Assembly (NCBI RefSeq): GCF_013204855.1 | Contig: NZ_JABMKZ010000022.1 | Coordinates: 61,693-125,692, forward strand | Reading direction: 5' to 3' | DNA: 64,000 nt | Origin: Paenibacillus alba | Lineage (GTDB): Bacteria; Bacillota; Bacilli; Paenibacillales; NBRC-103111 | In this document: piece after piece, positions 25,746 to 35,041 of the stretch | How positions within the stretch are numbered: position 1 is the first letter of the stretch | Layout: each line of letters starts with the position of its first letter | Translations under genes and position numbers: made by a program | Notes under the pieces: model-generated | Told to the model about the DNA's origin: nothing | Seen by the model: the letters and a program-made list of their open reading frames with translations, nothing else | Databases searched by the model: none

Positions 25746-27326
25746 TTACTGCTGCGCAAAGCCCACCGCAGCCAAAAACCGTCCAAAAGCCGCTTGCCCG
25801 GCTTCATCTCGCTTGAAGACGCCTGCATCCAGCAGGACGTCCATGAACTTGCTGCCGACCTCGGCCTGCAGCAGCGCATTCGCTTCGGCCTGCGTCAGCG
25901 AAGCTCCTTGCTTCGCGAGCAGCATCGCTTCGATCCATCCCGCATGCTTATGCAGCGGGTGGCTGGCTTCGCTCTGGATCTCGCGGCCGAACTCGGCTTC
26001 GCCGGTGAGAATCTTCGCGATATCCGCGAGCTCCTCTTGCAGGCGGCCTGGCAGCACAGCCAGCCCCATAACCTCAATCAAGCCGATGTTCTCCTTCTTG
26101 ATGTGGTGCAAGTGCTGGTGCGGATGGAAGATCCCATCCGGATGCTCCTGGCTGGTACGGTTGTTCCGCAGCACCAGATCAAGCTCGTACTCGCCCCGTG
26201 CATTGTTGCGGGCGATCGGGGTGATCGTGTTATGCGGGGTCCGCTGTCCGTCCTTATCGCTGAAGGCGAGGACGTCCGCTTCCGCATCACTGTAGGCGCG
26301 CCAGTCTTCGAGCAGCTTGCTGGCCAGCTTGTACAGCTGCTGCTTGCTGTGGCTGCTGAGGCGGAGCACGGACATCGGCCACTTGACGATGGCTGCTTTC
26401 ACGCTTTCAAAATCCGCATGTGAGAAGGCTTTCTCACTCGGCGCTTTTTCCATCGGGAACTGGTGACGCCCGCCTTGAAAATGATCGTGGTTCAGAATAG
26501 AACCACCTACAATCGGCAGATCGGCATTGGACCCGATGAAGTAGTGAGGGAACTGTTCGATGAAGTCCAGCAAACGGTAGAACGTATTCGCTGTTGTTTT
26601 CATCGGAATGTGCTTTTCATGGAAAATAATGCTGTGCTCGTTATAGTACACATAAGGAGAGTACTGAAGATACCATTTCTCCCCATCCAGCTCCAACGGG
26701 ATCACGCGTAAGTTCTGACGCGCCGGGTGGTTCACACGACCTGCATACCCTAAATTGTCTACGCACAGAAGACATAATGGGTAGCTGCTTTGCGGCAGCG
26801 TTTTGAGAAGCGCGATTTCCTTTGGGTCTTTCTCCGGCTTGGAGAGGTTGATCGTAATTTCCAGATTGCCGTAGGGCGTTGCAGCCAGCCAATACTCATT
26901 CTTTTGAATACGATCCATCCGAATGTAGTTGGAATCAATGGACTGCTTGTAGAAATAGTTCGTTGCCGCTTCAATGCTGGCAGATTTAGCTGTATACCGG
27001 AAGTGATGAACGACCTCGGATGGACGAGGCATCACCAGCCCCATAATGCGCGCATCCAACAAATCACGGTACGTCGTCGTATTCTCTTCCAAAAGCCCGA
27101 TTGCAAAGGCATCATCCAGCAGCTCTTCCAGCAGCGCAACGGGACTGCTCAATGTCTCTGTCGGCACTTCTCCTTGATAAGGCTCAGCAAGCCCGAATAA
27201 ATCGAGTAAAGCATTGCGTGATGTATAGACATCAAGCTGCTCAACAAGTCCATTTTGCTGGGCGAACTGCAGAAGTCTTTCTATGGTTAATGCAGTATGC
27301 TGTACAGCTTCAACTGTCCGTTCCAT
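25746..27326 (-). CDS. galT: galactose-1-phosphate uridylyltransferase, class II
   Basis: About 526 residues, the length of the Firmicute class II GalT and much longer than the enterobacterial enzyme. The nucleotidyl-transfer region shows GGSILNHDHFQGGRHQFPM, and a further histidine cluster HPHQHLHHIKKEN is present. It converts galactose-1-phosphate and UDP-glucose to UDP-galactose and glucose-1-phosphate in the Leloir pathway. The ATG at 27326 has GGAG upstream. It is the last gene of galK-galE-galT; an 86-base gap separates it from galE. Confidence 0.95.
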   Translation of the reverse strand: MERTVEAVQHTALTIERLLQFAQQNGLVEQLDVYTSRNALLDLFGLAEPYQGEVPTETLSSPVALLEELLDDAFAIGLLEENTTTYRDLLDARIMGLVMPRPSEVVHHFRYTAKSASIEAATNYFYKQSIDSNYIRMDRIQKNEYWLAATPYGNLEITINLSKPEKDPKEIALLKTLPQSSYPLCLLCVDNLGYAGRVNHPARQNLRVIPLELDGEKWYLQYSPYVYYNEHSIIFHEKHIPMKTTANTFYRLLDFIEQFPHYFIGSNADLPIVGGSILNHDHFQGGRHQFPMEKAPSEKAFSHADFESVKAAIVKWPMSVLRLSSHSKQQLYKLASKLLEDWRAYSDAEADVLAFSDKDGQRTPHNTITPIARNNARGEYELDLVLRNNRTSQEHPDGIFHPHQHLHHIKKENIGLIEVMGLAVLPGRLQEELADIAKILTGEAEFGREIQSEASHPLHKHAGWIEAMLLAKQGASLTQAEANALLQAEVGSKFMDVLLDAGVFKRDEAGQAAFGRFLAAVGFAQQ

Positions 27327-27412
27327 GTGCCACACTCCTCTCCGCAAAACAAGGCTTAGCAAGCCACTTTATCTGTTCTTGCCGCTCTAGCCTGCATACG
27401 TTCTGCTCTATT

Positions 27413-28399
27413 CTACGCTTCGTAACCGTTCGGGTTATTTTGGTGCCAGTTCCATGCGCTCTCAATAATTGCTTCCAAGGAATCACGCATTGGTTTCCAG
27501 CCAAGCTCAGCTCTCGCTCGGTCTGAAGAAGCGATAAGCGTTGCCGGATCACCGGATCTGCGAGGCTCGATGACTGCAGGAATCGCATGACCCGTTACTT
27601 TGCGGGCAATGTCGATCACTTCTTTGACTGAGAAGCCTGTGCCATTTCCTAGGTTATAAATGTTGCTTTCCGCACCGCCACGCAGCTTCTCAACAGCAAG
27701 CACATGCGCGCTAGCCAAGTCGCTTACATGAATGTAATCACGCACGCACGTGCCGTCAGCCGTAGCATAATCTTCCCCGAAGATGGAGATATGCGCTCTC
27801 TGTCCAAGAGCTACTTGCAGAATGATCGGAATCAGATGTGTCTCCGGGCTGTGATCTTCTCCAATTTTGCCGCCAGCATGTGCACCAGCTGCATTGAAGT
27901 AGCGAAGCGATACATATTTGATGCCATGGGCCACGTCGAACCATTTCATCATTTTTTCCATAGCGAGCTTCGTTTCGCCGTACGTATTCGTTGGCAATGT
28001 GCGATCGCTTTCTAGGATCGGAATATTTTCAGGCTCGCCATACGTAGCTGCTGTAGAGGAGAAGACGATTCTCTTCACTCCGTATTGCGTCATTTTTTCA
28101 AGCAAACACAATGTTCCATATACGTTATTATGATAATATTTGGCAGGATTCGTCATGCTCTCGCCAACTAAAGAATTCGCTGCAAAATGGATAATGGCAT
28201 CAATCTTATTTTCTGTAAATACGGTATCCAGAAATTCACTGTCACGCAGATCACCCACGTACAGTTTGCCACCCAACACGGCATTTCTATGCCCTTGCTG
28301 CAAATTATCGACGATAACGACCTCTTCCCCTTTGACCAAAAGTTCAGCCACGGCATGAGATCCAATATAACCGGCTCCACCTGTTACTAGAATAGCCAT
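27413..28399 (-). CDS. galE: UDP-glucose 4-epimerase
   Basis: 328 residues, extended short-chain dehydrogenase fold. NAD motif GGAGYIGSH (7-15), catalytic serine/threonine stretch VFSSTAATYG and YGETK (Y about 148). It interconverts UDP-galactose and UDP-glucose. The ATG at 28399 follows GGGGAGGCG; an earlier in-frame start at 28432 lies inside galK. It starts 1 base after the galK stop, so it is translationally coupled. Confidence 0.96.
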   Translation of the reverse strand: MAILVTGGAGYIGSHAVAELLVKGEEVVIVDNLQQGHRNAVLGGKLYVGDLRDSEFLDTVFTENKIDAIIHFAANSLVGESMTNPAKYYHNNVYGTLCLLEKMTQYGVKRIVFSSTAATYGEPENIPILESDRTLPTNTYGETKLAMEKMMKWFDVAHGIKYVSLRYFNAAGAHAGGKIGEDHSPETHLIPIILQVALGQRAHISIFGEDYATADGTCVRDYIHVSDLASAHVLAVEKLRGGAESNIYNLGNGTGFSVKEVIDIARKVTGHAIPAVIEPRRSGDPATLIASSDRARAELGWKPMRDSLEAIIESAWNWHQNNPNGYEA

Positions 28400-28400
28400 C

Positions 28401-29582
28401 TTACAACGCCTCCCCGACTTGCTCAACACCATTGCCGATATCGCACACGTAGAAGCTAGGTGTCAGGCCTGTTATTTCTGTATATTCTTTACCCACTTGA
28501 TCGATAAAGGTTTGAACACTGTCTTCATGAACTAAGGAAACTGTACATCCGCCGAAGCCAGCGCCTGTCATCCGTGCGCCAAGCACACCGGGAACTTTGA
28601 GCGCCGCCGCTACCATGGTATCCAGCTCCACGCCTGTTACTTCATAGAGGTCACGCAAGGAATCATGAGAACCGATCATCAGCTTGCCAAAAGATTCAAG
28701 GTCGTTCGCTTCCAGCACCTCGATCGATTTAAGAACACGGTCAATTTCTTCAACAACATGCTGCGCTCTGCGAAGAACCGTTTCGTCCGGAATCAAGTGC
28801 TTGAACTCGTTGAATTGAGCTAGATTTAATTGTCCCAGCAGCGTGATGGAAGGGAACTGCTTTTGAAGATAAGTTACGGCCTGCTCGCATTGGCTGCGTC
28901 TCTCGTTATAAGCGGAGTCTACGAGACCCCTGCGTTTGTTCGTATTCCCGATAACCAGCTTATAGCTGCCGCTTTGGAAAGGAACATGGCAATATTCGAG
29001 TGTGTCACACATCAACAGAATCGCATGATCCTTCTTACCATTGGCTACGGCGAACTGGTCCATGATGCCGCAGTTAACGCCAACGAACTGGTTCTCTGTT
29101 TTCTGTGCGAGCAGGGCAATTTTCACCGTGTCGACGGGATATTTCTCAAGCGTAAGCAAGCTGAAAGCTGTGACAACTTCAATTGAAGCCGATGAGGAAA
29201 GCCCTGCGCCATTCGGAATTTCACCGTGGAATAGTAGGTCATACCCTTGAGTAACTGGGAAACCTTCTTTGGCCAAATGAACGAAGATGCCTTTTGGATA
29301 GTTGATCCAATCATCCTCTTCCTGGTAAGACAAGTCATCTATGGAAATTTGTTTGCGAAGTGCCAAGTTGGTCGATGCAAACCCAATAACACGATCTTGT
29401 CTTGGACGAATGATGAGCGTTGTTCCGAAGGTTAAAGCTGCCGGAAAAACATAGCCGCCATTATAATCCGTATGCTCACCGATCAAATTCACCCGTCCTG
29501 GAGCATGAAAAGCTGAAATTGCCGCTGCCGAATTCCCGTAAATTTCAATAAACGTGTCTTTTAAAGCTTGCAGATCTGCCAT
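28401..29582 (-). CDS. galK: galactokinase
   Basis: 393 residues. GHMP-kinase family with the galactokinase signature GRVNLIGEHTDYNGG (29-43), ATP loop PNGAGLSSSASIE (about 117-129) and C-terminal GARMTGAGFGGC. It phosphorylates galactose at C1. ATG at 29582 with AAGGCGGTG upstream. First gene of the gal operon, divergent from an AraC-type regulator. Confidence 0.96.
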   Translation of the reverse strand: MADLQALKDTFIEIYGNSAAAISAFHAPGRVNLIGEHTDYNGGYVFPAALTFGTTLIIRPRQDRVIGFASTNLALRKQISIDDLSYQEEDDWINYPKGIFVHLAKEGFPVTQGYDLLFHGEIPNGAGLSSSASIEVVTAFSLLTLEKYPVDTVKIALLAQKTENQFVGVNCGIMDQFAVANGKKDHAILLMCDTLEYCHVPFQSGSYKLVIGNTNKRRGLVDSAYNERRSQCEQAVTYLQKQFPSITLLGQLNLAQFNEFKHLIPDETVLRRAQHVVEEIDRVLKSIEVLEANDLESFGKLMIGSHDSLRDLYEVTGVELDTMVAAALKVPGVLGARMTGAGFGGCTVSLVHEDSVQTFIDQVGKEYTEITGLTPSFYVCDIGNGVEQVGEAL

Positions 29583-29639
29583 TATTGGCACCGCCTTTAG
29601 ATTTTTTGGAATGAAGAAGAGAAGTAACTTTGTAACCTC

Positions 29640-29645
29640 AGTATA
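29640..29645 (-). promoter_or_regulatory. likely -10 box of the gal operon
   Basis: On the minus strand TATACT, 58 bases upstream of galK. No good -35 lies 17 bases before it (TAGCCA), as expected for an activator-dependent promoter. A partial dyad TTTTCACATGG / AATGTGA (about 29680-29702) between the genes could be the AraC-type regulator's site. Confidence 0.4.
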
Positions 29646-29781
29646 CGAGAAGAACCTCATATTGGCTATGGAGGCATGTTATTTTCACATGGAAAAATGT
29701 GATCTTTGAATTTCTTATTTGACCCCTTTTATGGTAAAGTCAAATCAGACGAAAACCATTGAACGGAGATGTGCAGACGCC

Positions 29782-30639
29782 ATGACCAAGCCGGAAAGCT
29801 ATTACGTCGTTTCAAACCCTCTGCCTGCTGAAGCCCATTCATTAACCGTGCTGTTCGCAGGGGAAAGTCAAACGAAGCCCGAGCACCGATTAGGCCCCAA
29901 GGTGTATGACTATTTTCTGATCCACTATGTGATTTCAGGGAAAGGCGTGTTCTCCTCGCAAGGCGAAGAGTATGCGCTCAGCGCTGGGGACAGCTTCGTC
30001 ATTGAGCCCGAGCAGTTGATCAGCTATGTATCAGACGAATCCGATCCGTGGCATTATTGCTGGATTGCTTTTACAGGCGCGCAAGCTGCGGCATTCCTTT
30101 CCTCCACAGGCTTAAATCCCCTAGTACCTATTATACACACTACACGGAATCGGCATATTCCTGTCCTATTTCGCCAGATCCAGCAAGCGCTGAGGTCCAA
30201 AAAATCAAATGCGCAGCTGAAATCGATTGGCTATCTGCACCTTTTGCTCGGTGAATATTGTGAATCCCTATCCGCTTCTACGGCTGTCGGGTTTATCTCT
30301 GAAGCGGAAAGCGACCGCATCGTGCAGCAAGCGATTCATTACTTATCCACCCAATACGCCGAGCCGATCACCATTGAGCTGATGGCCGAAAGCTTGGGGT
30401 ACAATCGCGCCTATTTATCTCGCATGTTCAAGCGCCATACCAAAGTAACGCCTGTCACCTTTCTGCTCCAGCTTCGTGTCGATAAGGCACGACTGCTTCT
30501 TCGGGAGCGGCTCGAACTTACCATCGAACAAATTGCATCCTCGGTTGGCTTCTATGATCCCCTCTATTTCTCCAAGCAATTCCGGCGTTGGTATGGTGTT
30601 TCGCCAAGCGAGTACCGCAATCAGATGAAGTCATTATGA
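29782..30639 (+). CDS. AraC-family transcriptional regulator
   Basis: 285 residues. N-terminal cupin ligand-binding domain (VISGKGVFSSQGEEYALSAGD) and C-terminal double helix-turn-helix (ITIELMAESLGYNRAYLSRMFK, IEQIASSVGFYDPLYFSKQFRRWYGVSPSEYR). Divergent from galK, so probably the sugar-responsive activator of the gal operon. The ATG at 29782 is chosen because GGAGATG precedes it; the longer in-frame ATG at 29719 lacks a site. Confidence 0.88.
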   Translation: MTKPESYYVVSNPLPAEAHSLTVLFAGESQTKPEHRLGPKVYDYFLIHYVISGKGVFSSQGEEYALSAGDSFVIEPEQLISYVSDESDPWHYCWIAFTGAQAAAFLSSTGLNPLVPIIHTTRNRHIPVLFRQIQQALRSKKSNAQLKSIGYLHLLLGEYCESLSASTAVGFISEAESDRIVQQAIHYLSTQYAEPITIELMAESLGYNRAYLSRMFKRHTKVTPVTFLLQLRVDKARLLLRERLELTIEQIASSVGFYDPLYFSKQFRRWYGVSPSEYRNQMKSL

Positions 30640-30726
30640 AAAGCTCGCTCATCGCCCCATCGCAGACTTCTGGGCACTTTATATTATTTTGCTGATCTTG
30701 AGTGCAGCATTCACACAGAACAAAAA

Positions 30727-30762
30727 TAAGGCCAACCAGTCATCACTGGTTGACCTTATTTC
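30727..30762. terminator. bidirectional terminator
   Basis: AATAAGGCCAACCAGT / ACTGGTTGACCTTATT, between the AraC-type gene and the converging chemoreceptor gene. Confidence 0.85.
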
Positions 30763-30772
30763 CTAGCCCCGC

Positions 30773-32800
30773 CTAGCGAGTTCTGAATCTCGCCAGCGAT
30801 TCTTGCAGTTCTTGTGCCATAGTGCTTAAATCCTCCGCCGAAGCAGATATTTCTTCCATGGAAGAAAGCTGTTTCTTCGATCCTTCCGAAATGCCCTGTC
30901 CATGATCATGAGAGGCTTTGGTCATATGAACAATCTCGTTCATGGATGCCGTGACCTCTTCCGTTCCAGCTGACATTTCCTCTGAAGCCGCCGACACTTC
31001 CTGAATTTGATTGGAAATCTCCTGAAACGCCACGGTAACGCGATTAAAAACTTGCCCCGCAGTATCAATCAGCTCTGACCCTTTCCCTACGTCTATAACA
31101 CCTTTGTTCATCGCTTGTACGGCTCTCATCGTCGATGTCTGTACCTCACGAATCAGCGTAGAGATATGGGCAGCTGAGGAAGAGGACTGTTCTGCCAGTT
31201 TCTTCACCTCATTCGCCACCACCGCGAACCCTCGTCCTTGTTCGCCCGCTCGTGCTGCTTCGATCGAAGCATTCAGTGAAAGGAGCTGCGTTTGGCTGGT
31301 GATTTCGCTGATCACCGAGACAATTTCTCCGATTTTATGCGAATACTGCTCCAGATCCCTCATATCTGCTGCTGATTTCCCTACCGATTCATGAATGAAT
31401 TTCATCTGTTGGATTGCCTGATGAATGGCCTCACGTCCTTGTTGTACTTCTTGCAGAGAAGCCTGCGAGGCTTCCGTCACCACAGAGGAGGATTCAGCAA
31501 TACGCTGTACGCCAATTGCCATTTCCCCCATCGCCGTGGACGTTTGCTCCGCTCCTTGCAGCTGCCCTTTAGTTGCGTTGAACACTTCGTGGATGGACTC
31601 CGCAATACGATTAGAGATCCCTACTGATTCAGCAGCAACAGCCGTCAGCTCTTCCGATGAAGCCCCTAACTGCTCCGCAGTATAACTGGCTTTGCCAACA
31701 ATATCTCCGAAAGAATCCAGCATCTGATTCATGTTGCCGGCAAGCTCGCCTAGTTCATCACTTCGCTGGATGGCAAGTCTTGGCGTTAAGTCTCCTTGTG
31801 CCATCTTCTTAACAGCTTCCGTTATGGCAAGAATCGGTTTTGTGATAGAGTTGGAGACTGCTAAGGCGATAGCCGCTACGAGAATAGTAGTAAGGACTGC
31901 CAGCCATATGGATACTTGATTCGCCGTTTTCACAGAGCTGTAGACTTCTGCATTGACCAGATTTGCAACCAACTTCCAACCAGTCGAAGGAATTGTTTCA
32001 AAGGTGATCTCTTTGACAACCCCATCCTCGCCTGTAAAGTTAAATCTGCCACGCTCTTCTTTCAAGACGGTCTCTTTGAATTGGGCAGCTTCCTTTGGCG
32101 TAAACACGCTGTCCATGTTCTTCCCTATCTTATCTGTGTCTGGGTGCGTTAAGAGCGCTCCAGATGGCGACATCAAATAGCCGTAACCAGACTTGCCGAT
32201 CTGAATCGTCTTTGTGTAGACCGCGAGATTATCCGTTGTAATTGGACTGAATAACCCGCCGATATAATTTTGCTTATCATCCAGCAGCGGGACAAATAAT
32301 ACGACAATATGATTTCCGGTTGATTTGCTAACGAGCAAATCCGAGCTGACCGGTTTTTTGGTTTGCCTCGCTTGCTTGATATAGTCGCGGTCGGCTACAG
32401 GAATTTTTTGCCCTGCAGTTGTTAAGGCAATATCGTCTTTGTTGACATAGATATACTGCTCCACGTCCTTATTGGCTAGTTCAAATTTTTTAAGCGTCTT
32501 TATGATTTCTTGCTCATTTCCGCTTTTGATCTCATCAAATTTAAGTATTTCATTCAGAATCGAAATTTGGCGTTGGATTGAATAGTCAATTGCCGTTGCA
32601 TCTGCTTTGAGAACACTCTCTTCCTTGGAGTGAACTTCATCTGTCACGACATTTTTCAAATAATAGGAAGAAAAGATCGTACTAAATAACATCGGAACCA
32701 ACGCGATCATAAGAAAGATGACTGTCATTCTAGCTTTGAAAGACTTCAACGAAACGGATCTTGCCCAACCACTTGCAACAGCCGTTTTCTGTAAACGCAT
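30773..32800 (-). CDS. methyl-accepting chemotaxis protein with Cache sensor
   Basis: 675 residues. Membrane helix at about 27-48, periplasm-side dCache domain (about 50-280; contains TGQKIPVADRDYIKQA), second membrane helix at about 283-306, HAMP domain, then the cytoplasmic signalling coiled coil with the conserved tip QTQLLSLNASIEAARAGEQG and NEVKKLAEQS. It senses a small ligand outside and controls CheA. The ligand is unknown; dCache receptors often bind amino acids. A GGGGAGGG site precedes the ATG. Monocistronic. Confidence 0.93.
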   Translation of the reverse strand: MRLQKTAVASGWARSVSLKSFKARMTVIFLMIALVPMLFSTIFSSYYLKNVVTDEVHSKEESVLKADATAIDYSIQRQISILNEILKFDEIKSGNEQEIIKTLKKFELANKDVEQYIYVNKDDIALTTAGQKIPVADRDYIKQARQTKKPVSSDLLVSKSTGNHIVVLFVPLLDDKQNYIGGLFSPITTDNLAVYTKTIQIGKSGYGYLMSPSGALLTHPDTDKIGKNMDSVFTPKEAAQFKETVLKEERGRFNFTGEDGVVKEITFETIPSTGWKLVANLVNAEVYSSVKTANQVSIWLAVLTTILVAAIALAVSNSITKPILAITEAVKKMAQGDLTPRLAIQRSDELGELAGNMNQMLDSFGDIVGKASYTAEQLGASSEELTAVAAESVGISNRIAESIHEVFNATKGQLQGAEQTSTAMGEMAIGVQRIAESSSVVTEASQASLQEVQQGREAIHQAIQQMKFIHESVGKSAADMRDLEQYSHKIGEIVSVISEITSQTQLLSLNASIEAARAGEQGRGFAVVANEVKKLAEQSSSSAAHISTLIREVQTSTMRAVQAMNKGVIDVGKGSELIDTAGQVFNRVTVAFQEISNQIQEVSAASEEMSAGTEEVTASMNEIVHMTKASHDHGQGISEGSKKQLSSMEEISASAEDLSTMAQELQESLARFRTR

Positions 32801-32930
32801 TAACTTTCCCTCCCCTTCAATTTGAAATCATTTCTCTCATAAATTCTTATTAATTTCGACAAATTCCTGCAAAATACGATATAAACAAATAAGACCGCAG
32901 CTAGGTTCGCTATGGACGATGTTGAAACAC

Positions 32931-32969
32931 AAAAACACCTCCAAGGTCACTTCCCTTGAAGGTGTTCTT
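32931..32969 (-). terminator. terminator of the nucleoside transporter operon
   Basis: On the minus strand AACACCTTCAAGG / CCTTGGAGGTGTT followed by TTTTGTG, just after the yufQ stop. Confidence 0.85.
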
Positions 32970-32976
32970 AGCTTAA

Positions 32977-33960
32977 TTATCTTTTACCCGGATCGTAAGG
33001 CTCACCGAGCGCCGAAGGCGCTTTGGCCCGTCCTACCGCGCCCGCCAAGACCAGAATCGTCAAGACGTAAGGCAGCATGTAGAGAAATTCCTGAGGAATG
33101 TCTTTGGAGAAGTCGAACAACCGCATGAAGTTGTTGAGCGCTTGCGCCATTCCGAAGAAGACGGCCGCGCCCAGCGCACCAACCGGATGCCACTTGCCGA
33201 AGATCATAGCCGCCATCGCGATGAAGCCTTGGCCTGAGATCGTGTTATGCGAGAAGGCGCTAGTCGTAGTCAACGTAATCGTTGCCCCGCCGAGACCACC
33301 CAGCATCCCGCTAATCAGTACCGCGATATAACGGATTCGTTTCACTTTGATCCCAACGGTATCCGCGGCGCTTGGGTGCTCGCCAACAGAGCGAAGGCGC
33401 AGTCCGAATGGGGTTTTGAACAAGACGTAGTAGGTAACAGCAACGAGAATTAAAGCAATATACGTCGTCGGGTAAGCATTGAAAAACGCAGGGCCGATGT
33501 AAGGTATTTTAGATAGCAGCGGGATCTCCCATTTGGAAAAAACATCGTTTAATGTTTCTGTTTGACCAGCGCCATTGAACAATACTTTGACCAGATACAA
33601 AGTTACACCTGCAGCCAAAAAGTTAATGACGACACCGCTGATGACTTGGTTTGCTTTGAAGGTAATCGTCGCTACCGCATGAATAAGCGCGAAAATTAGC
33701 GCAAACACCATAGCAGTGAGCAAGCCAATCCACGGGGACCAAATTCCCATATTGGCCTCTTCCGCATAATAGGCGCCCACGGCCGAAGCGAAAGCACCGG
33801 AAACCATGAGACCTTCAATCCCAATATTGACAACCCCCGAACGCTCTGAGAAAATACCGCCCAAAGCTCCGAAGATAAGTGCCGTCGAGTAGACCAGTGT
33901 CGTATTAATAAGTTCACTAAATTTTGAGAAAAACGCGTTAAGCATCGTGAGCAGGTCCAT
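32977..33960 (-). CDS. yufQ: nucleoside ABC transporter permease (YufQ-type)
   Basis: 327 residues, about 8-10 membrane helices, BPD_transp_2 family. GALGGIFSERSGVVNIGIEGLMVSGAF and LGGLGGATITL are conserved in the second permease of BMP-type transporters. It forms the membrane channel with YufP. It starts 1 base after the yufP stop. Last gene of a four-gene operon. Confidence 0.9.
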   Translation of the reverse strand: MDLLTMLNAFFSKFSELINTTLVYSTALIFGALGGIFSERSGVVNIGIEGLMVSGAFASAVGAYYAEEANMGIWSPWIGLLTAMVFALIFALIHAVATITFKANQVISGVVINFLAAGVTLYLVKVLFNGAGQTETLNDVFSKWEIPLLSKIPYIGPAFFNAYPTTYIALILVAVTYYVLFKTPFGLRLRSVGEHPSAADTVGIKVKRIRYIAVLISGMLGGLGGATITLTTTSAFSHNTISGQGFIAMAAMIFGKWHPVGALGAAVFFGMAQALNNFMRLFDFSKDIPQEFLYMLPYVLTILVLAGAVGRAKAPSALGEPYDPGKR

Positions 33961-33961
33961 A

Positions 33962-35041
33962 TTACGAAGCCCTCTCTTTCTTGCGTTTGCTATAGAATGG
34001 AATCAGTACCCACTTAACGATGCCTTGCGTGGCTACGAAGAAGATCACCGAACCGATGACGATACGGATAATTTCCGGCGGCACATCGGCACCGAAGCTC
34101 ATCCCTGCTGAACCGTAGGATAATCCTCCAAACAAAGCAGCCCCCAGGACAATCCCGATTGGATTATTCGCCCCTAATAGAGACACCGCTATACCGTCAA
34201 ACCCATAGCCCGGCGATCCTGCGGCAACGACCTGATAGTGGAAGACACCCAGCACTTCAAACACACCGCCAAGTCCTGCGAAAATCCCGGAAATGAACAT
34301 GGCTTTGATAATATTGCGGTTCACATTCATTCCTGCGTATTTGGCGGCATCCAAATTATGGCCGACAGCGCGCAGCTCATAGCCCTGCTTCGTTTTCCAG
34401 AGGATGATGTAGAACACAACTGCGGCAAGCAGCGCGATCACGGTCCCCCAGTGAATTCGCGCATGATTCATCAGATCAGATAACCATGTGATGCTCAGTG
34501 AAGCTGAGTCCTGAATCATATAGGAACGCTGCTGCTTAGGCTCAAGCAGAAATTGATTGACGATATAGTTCGAGAAGAACAACGCAATCCAGTTCAGCAT
34601 GATCGTTGTAATAACTTCGTTCACTCCGCGTTTGGCTTTCAAATAGCCAGCAATCGCTCCCCAGAGTCCGCCGACAAGCGCGCCGACAATAACGGCCAAA
34701 GGAGCGTGTACGATCCACGGCAGTCCATGTATTTTAACCCCGATAAAGGTAGCGCCCGTCATCCCCATAATAAATTGCCCTTCGGCACCAATATTAAACA
34801 GGCCTGTCCGGAAAGCAAAGGCAACGGATAATCCCGTTAAAATCAAAGGCGTAATCGCACGAATGGATTCACCGATATCATACGAGTTTCCAAAAATACG
34901 GGAAAATAGCGCGGCATACGCAGCAATCGGATTGTAGCCGCCAACCAGCATAACGAGTGCTCCGAATAACAGCCCCAGTATAATCGCCACGATTGGATTC
35001 ACCGCTGATTCACTTGTCAAAATGCGAGCAACCTTATTCAT
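33962..35041 (-). CDS. yufP: nucleoside ABC transporter permease (YufP-type)
   Basis: About 359 residues, multi-spanning, BPD_transp_2 family: TGLSVAFAFRTGLFNIGAEGQFIMG and GLGGVFEVLGVFHY. The ATG at 35041 overlaps the yufO stop by 8 bases; an open frame further upstream lies within yufO and is not used. Partner of YufQ. Confidence 0.9.
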   Translation of the reverse strand: MNKVARILTSESAVNPIVAIILGLLFGALVMLVGGYNPIAAYAALFSRIFGNSYDIGESIRAITPLILTGLSVAFAFRTGLFNIGAEGQFIMGMTGATFIGVKIHGLPWIVHAPLAVIVGALVGGLWGAIAGYLKAKRGVNEVITTIMLNWIALFFSNYIVNQFLLEPKQQRSYMIQDSASLSITWLSDLMNHARIHWGTVIALLAAVVFYIILWKTKQGYELRAVGHNLDAAKYAGMNVNRNIIKAMFISGIFAGLGGVFEVLGVFHYQVVAAGSPGYGFDGIAVSLLGANNPIGIVLGAALFGGLSYGSAGMSFGADVPPEIIRIVIGSVIFFVATQGIVKWVLIPFYSKRKKERAS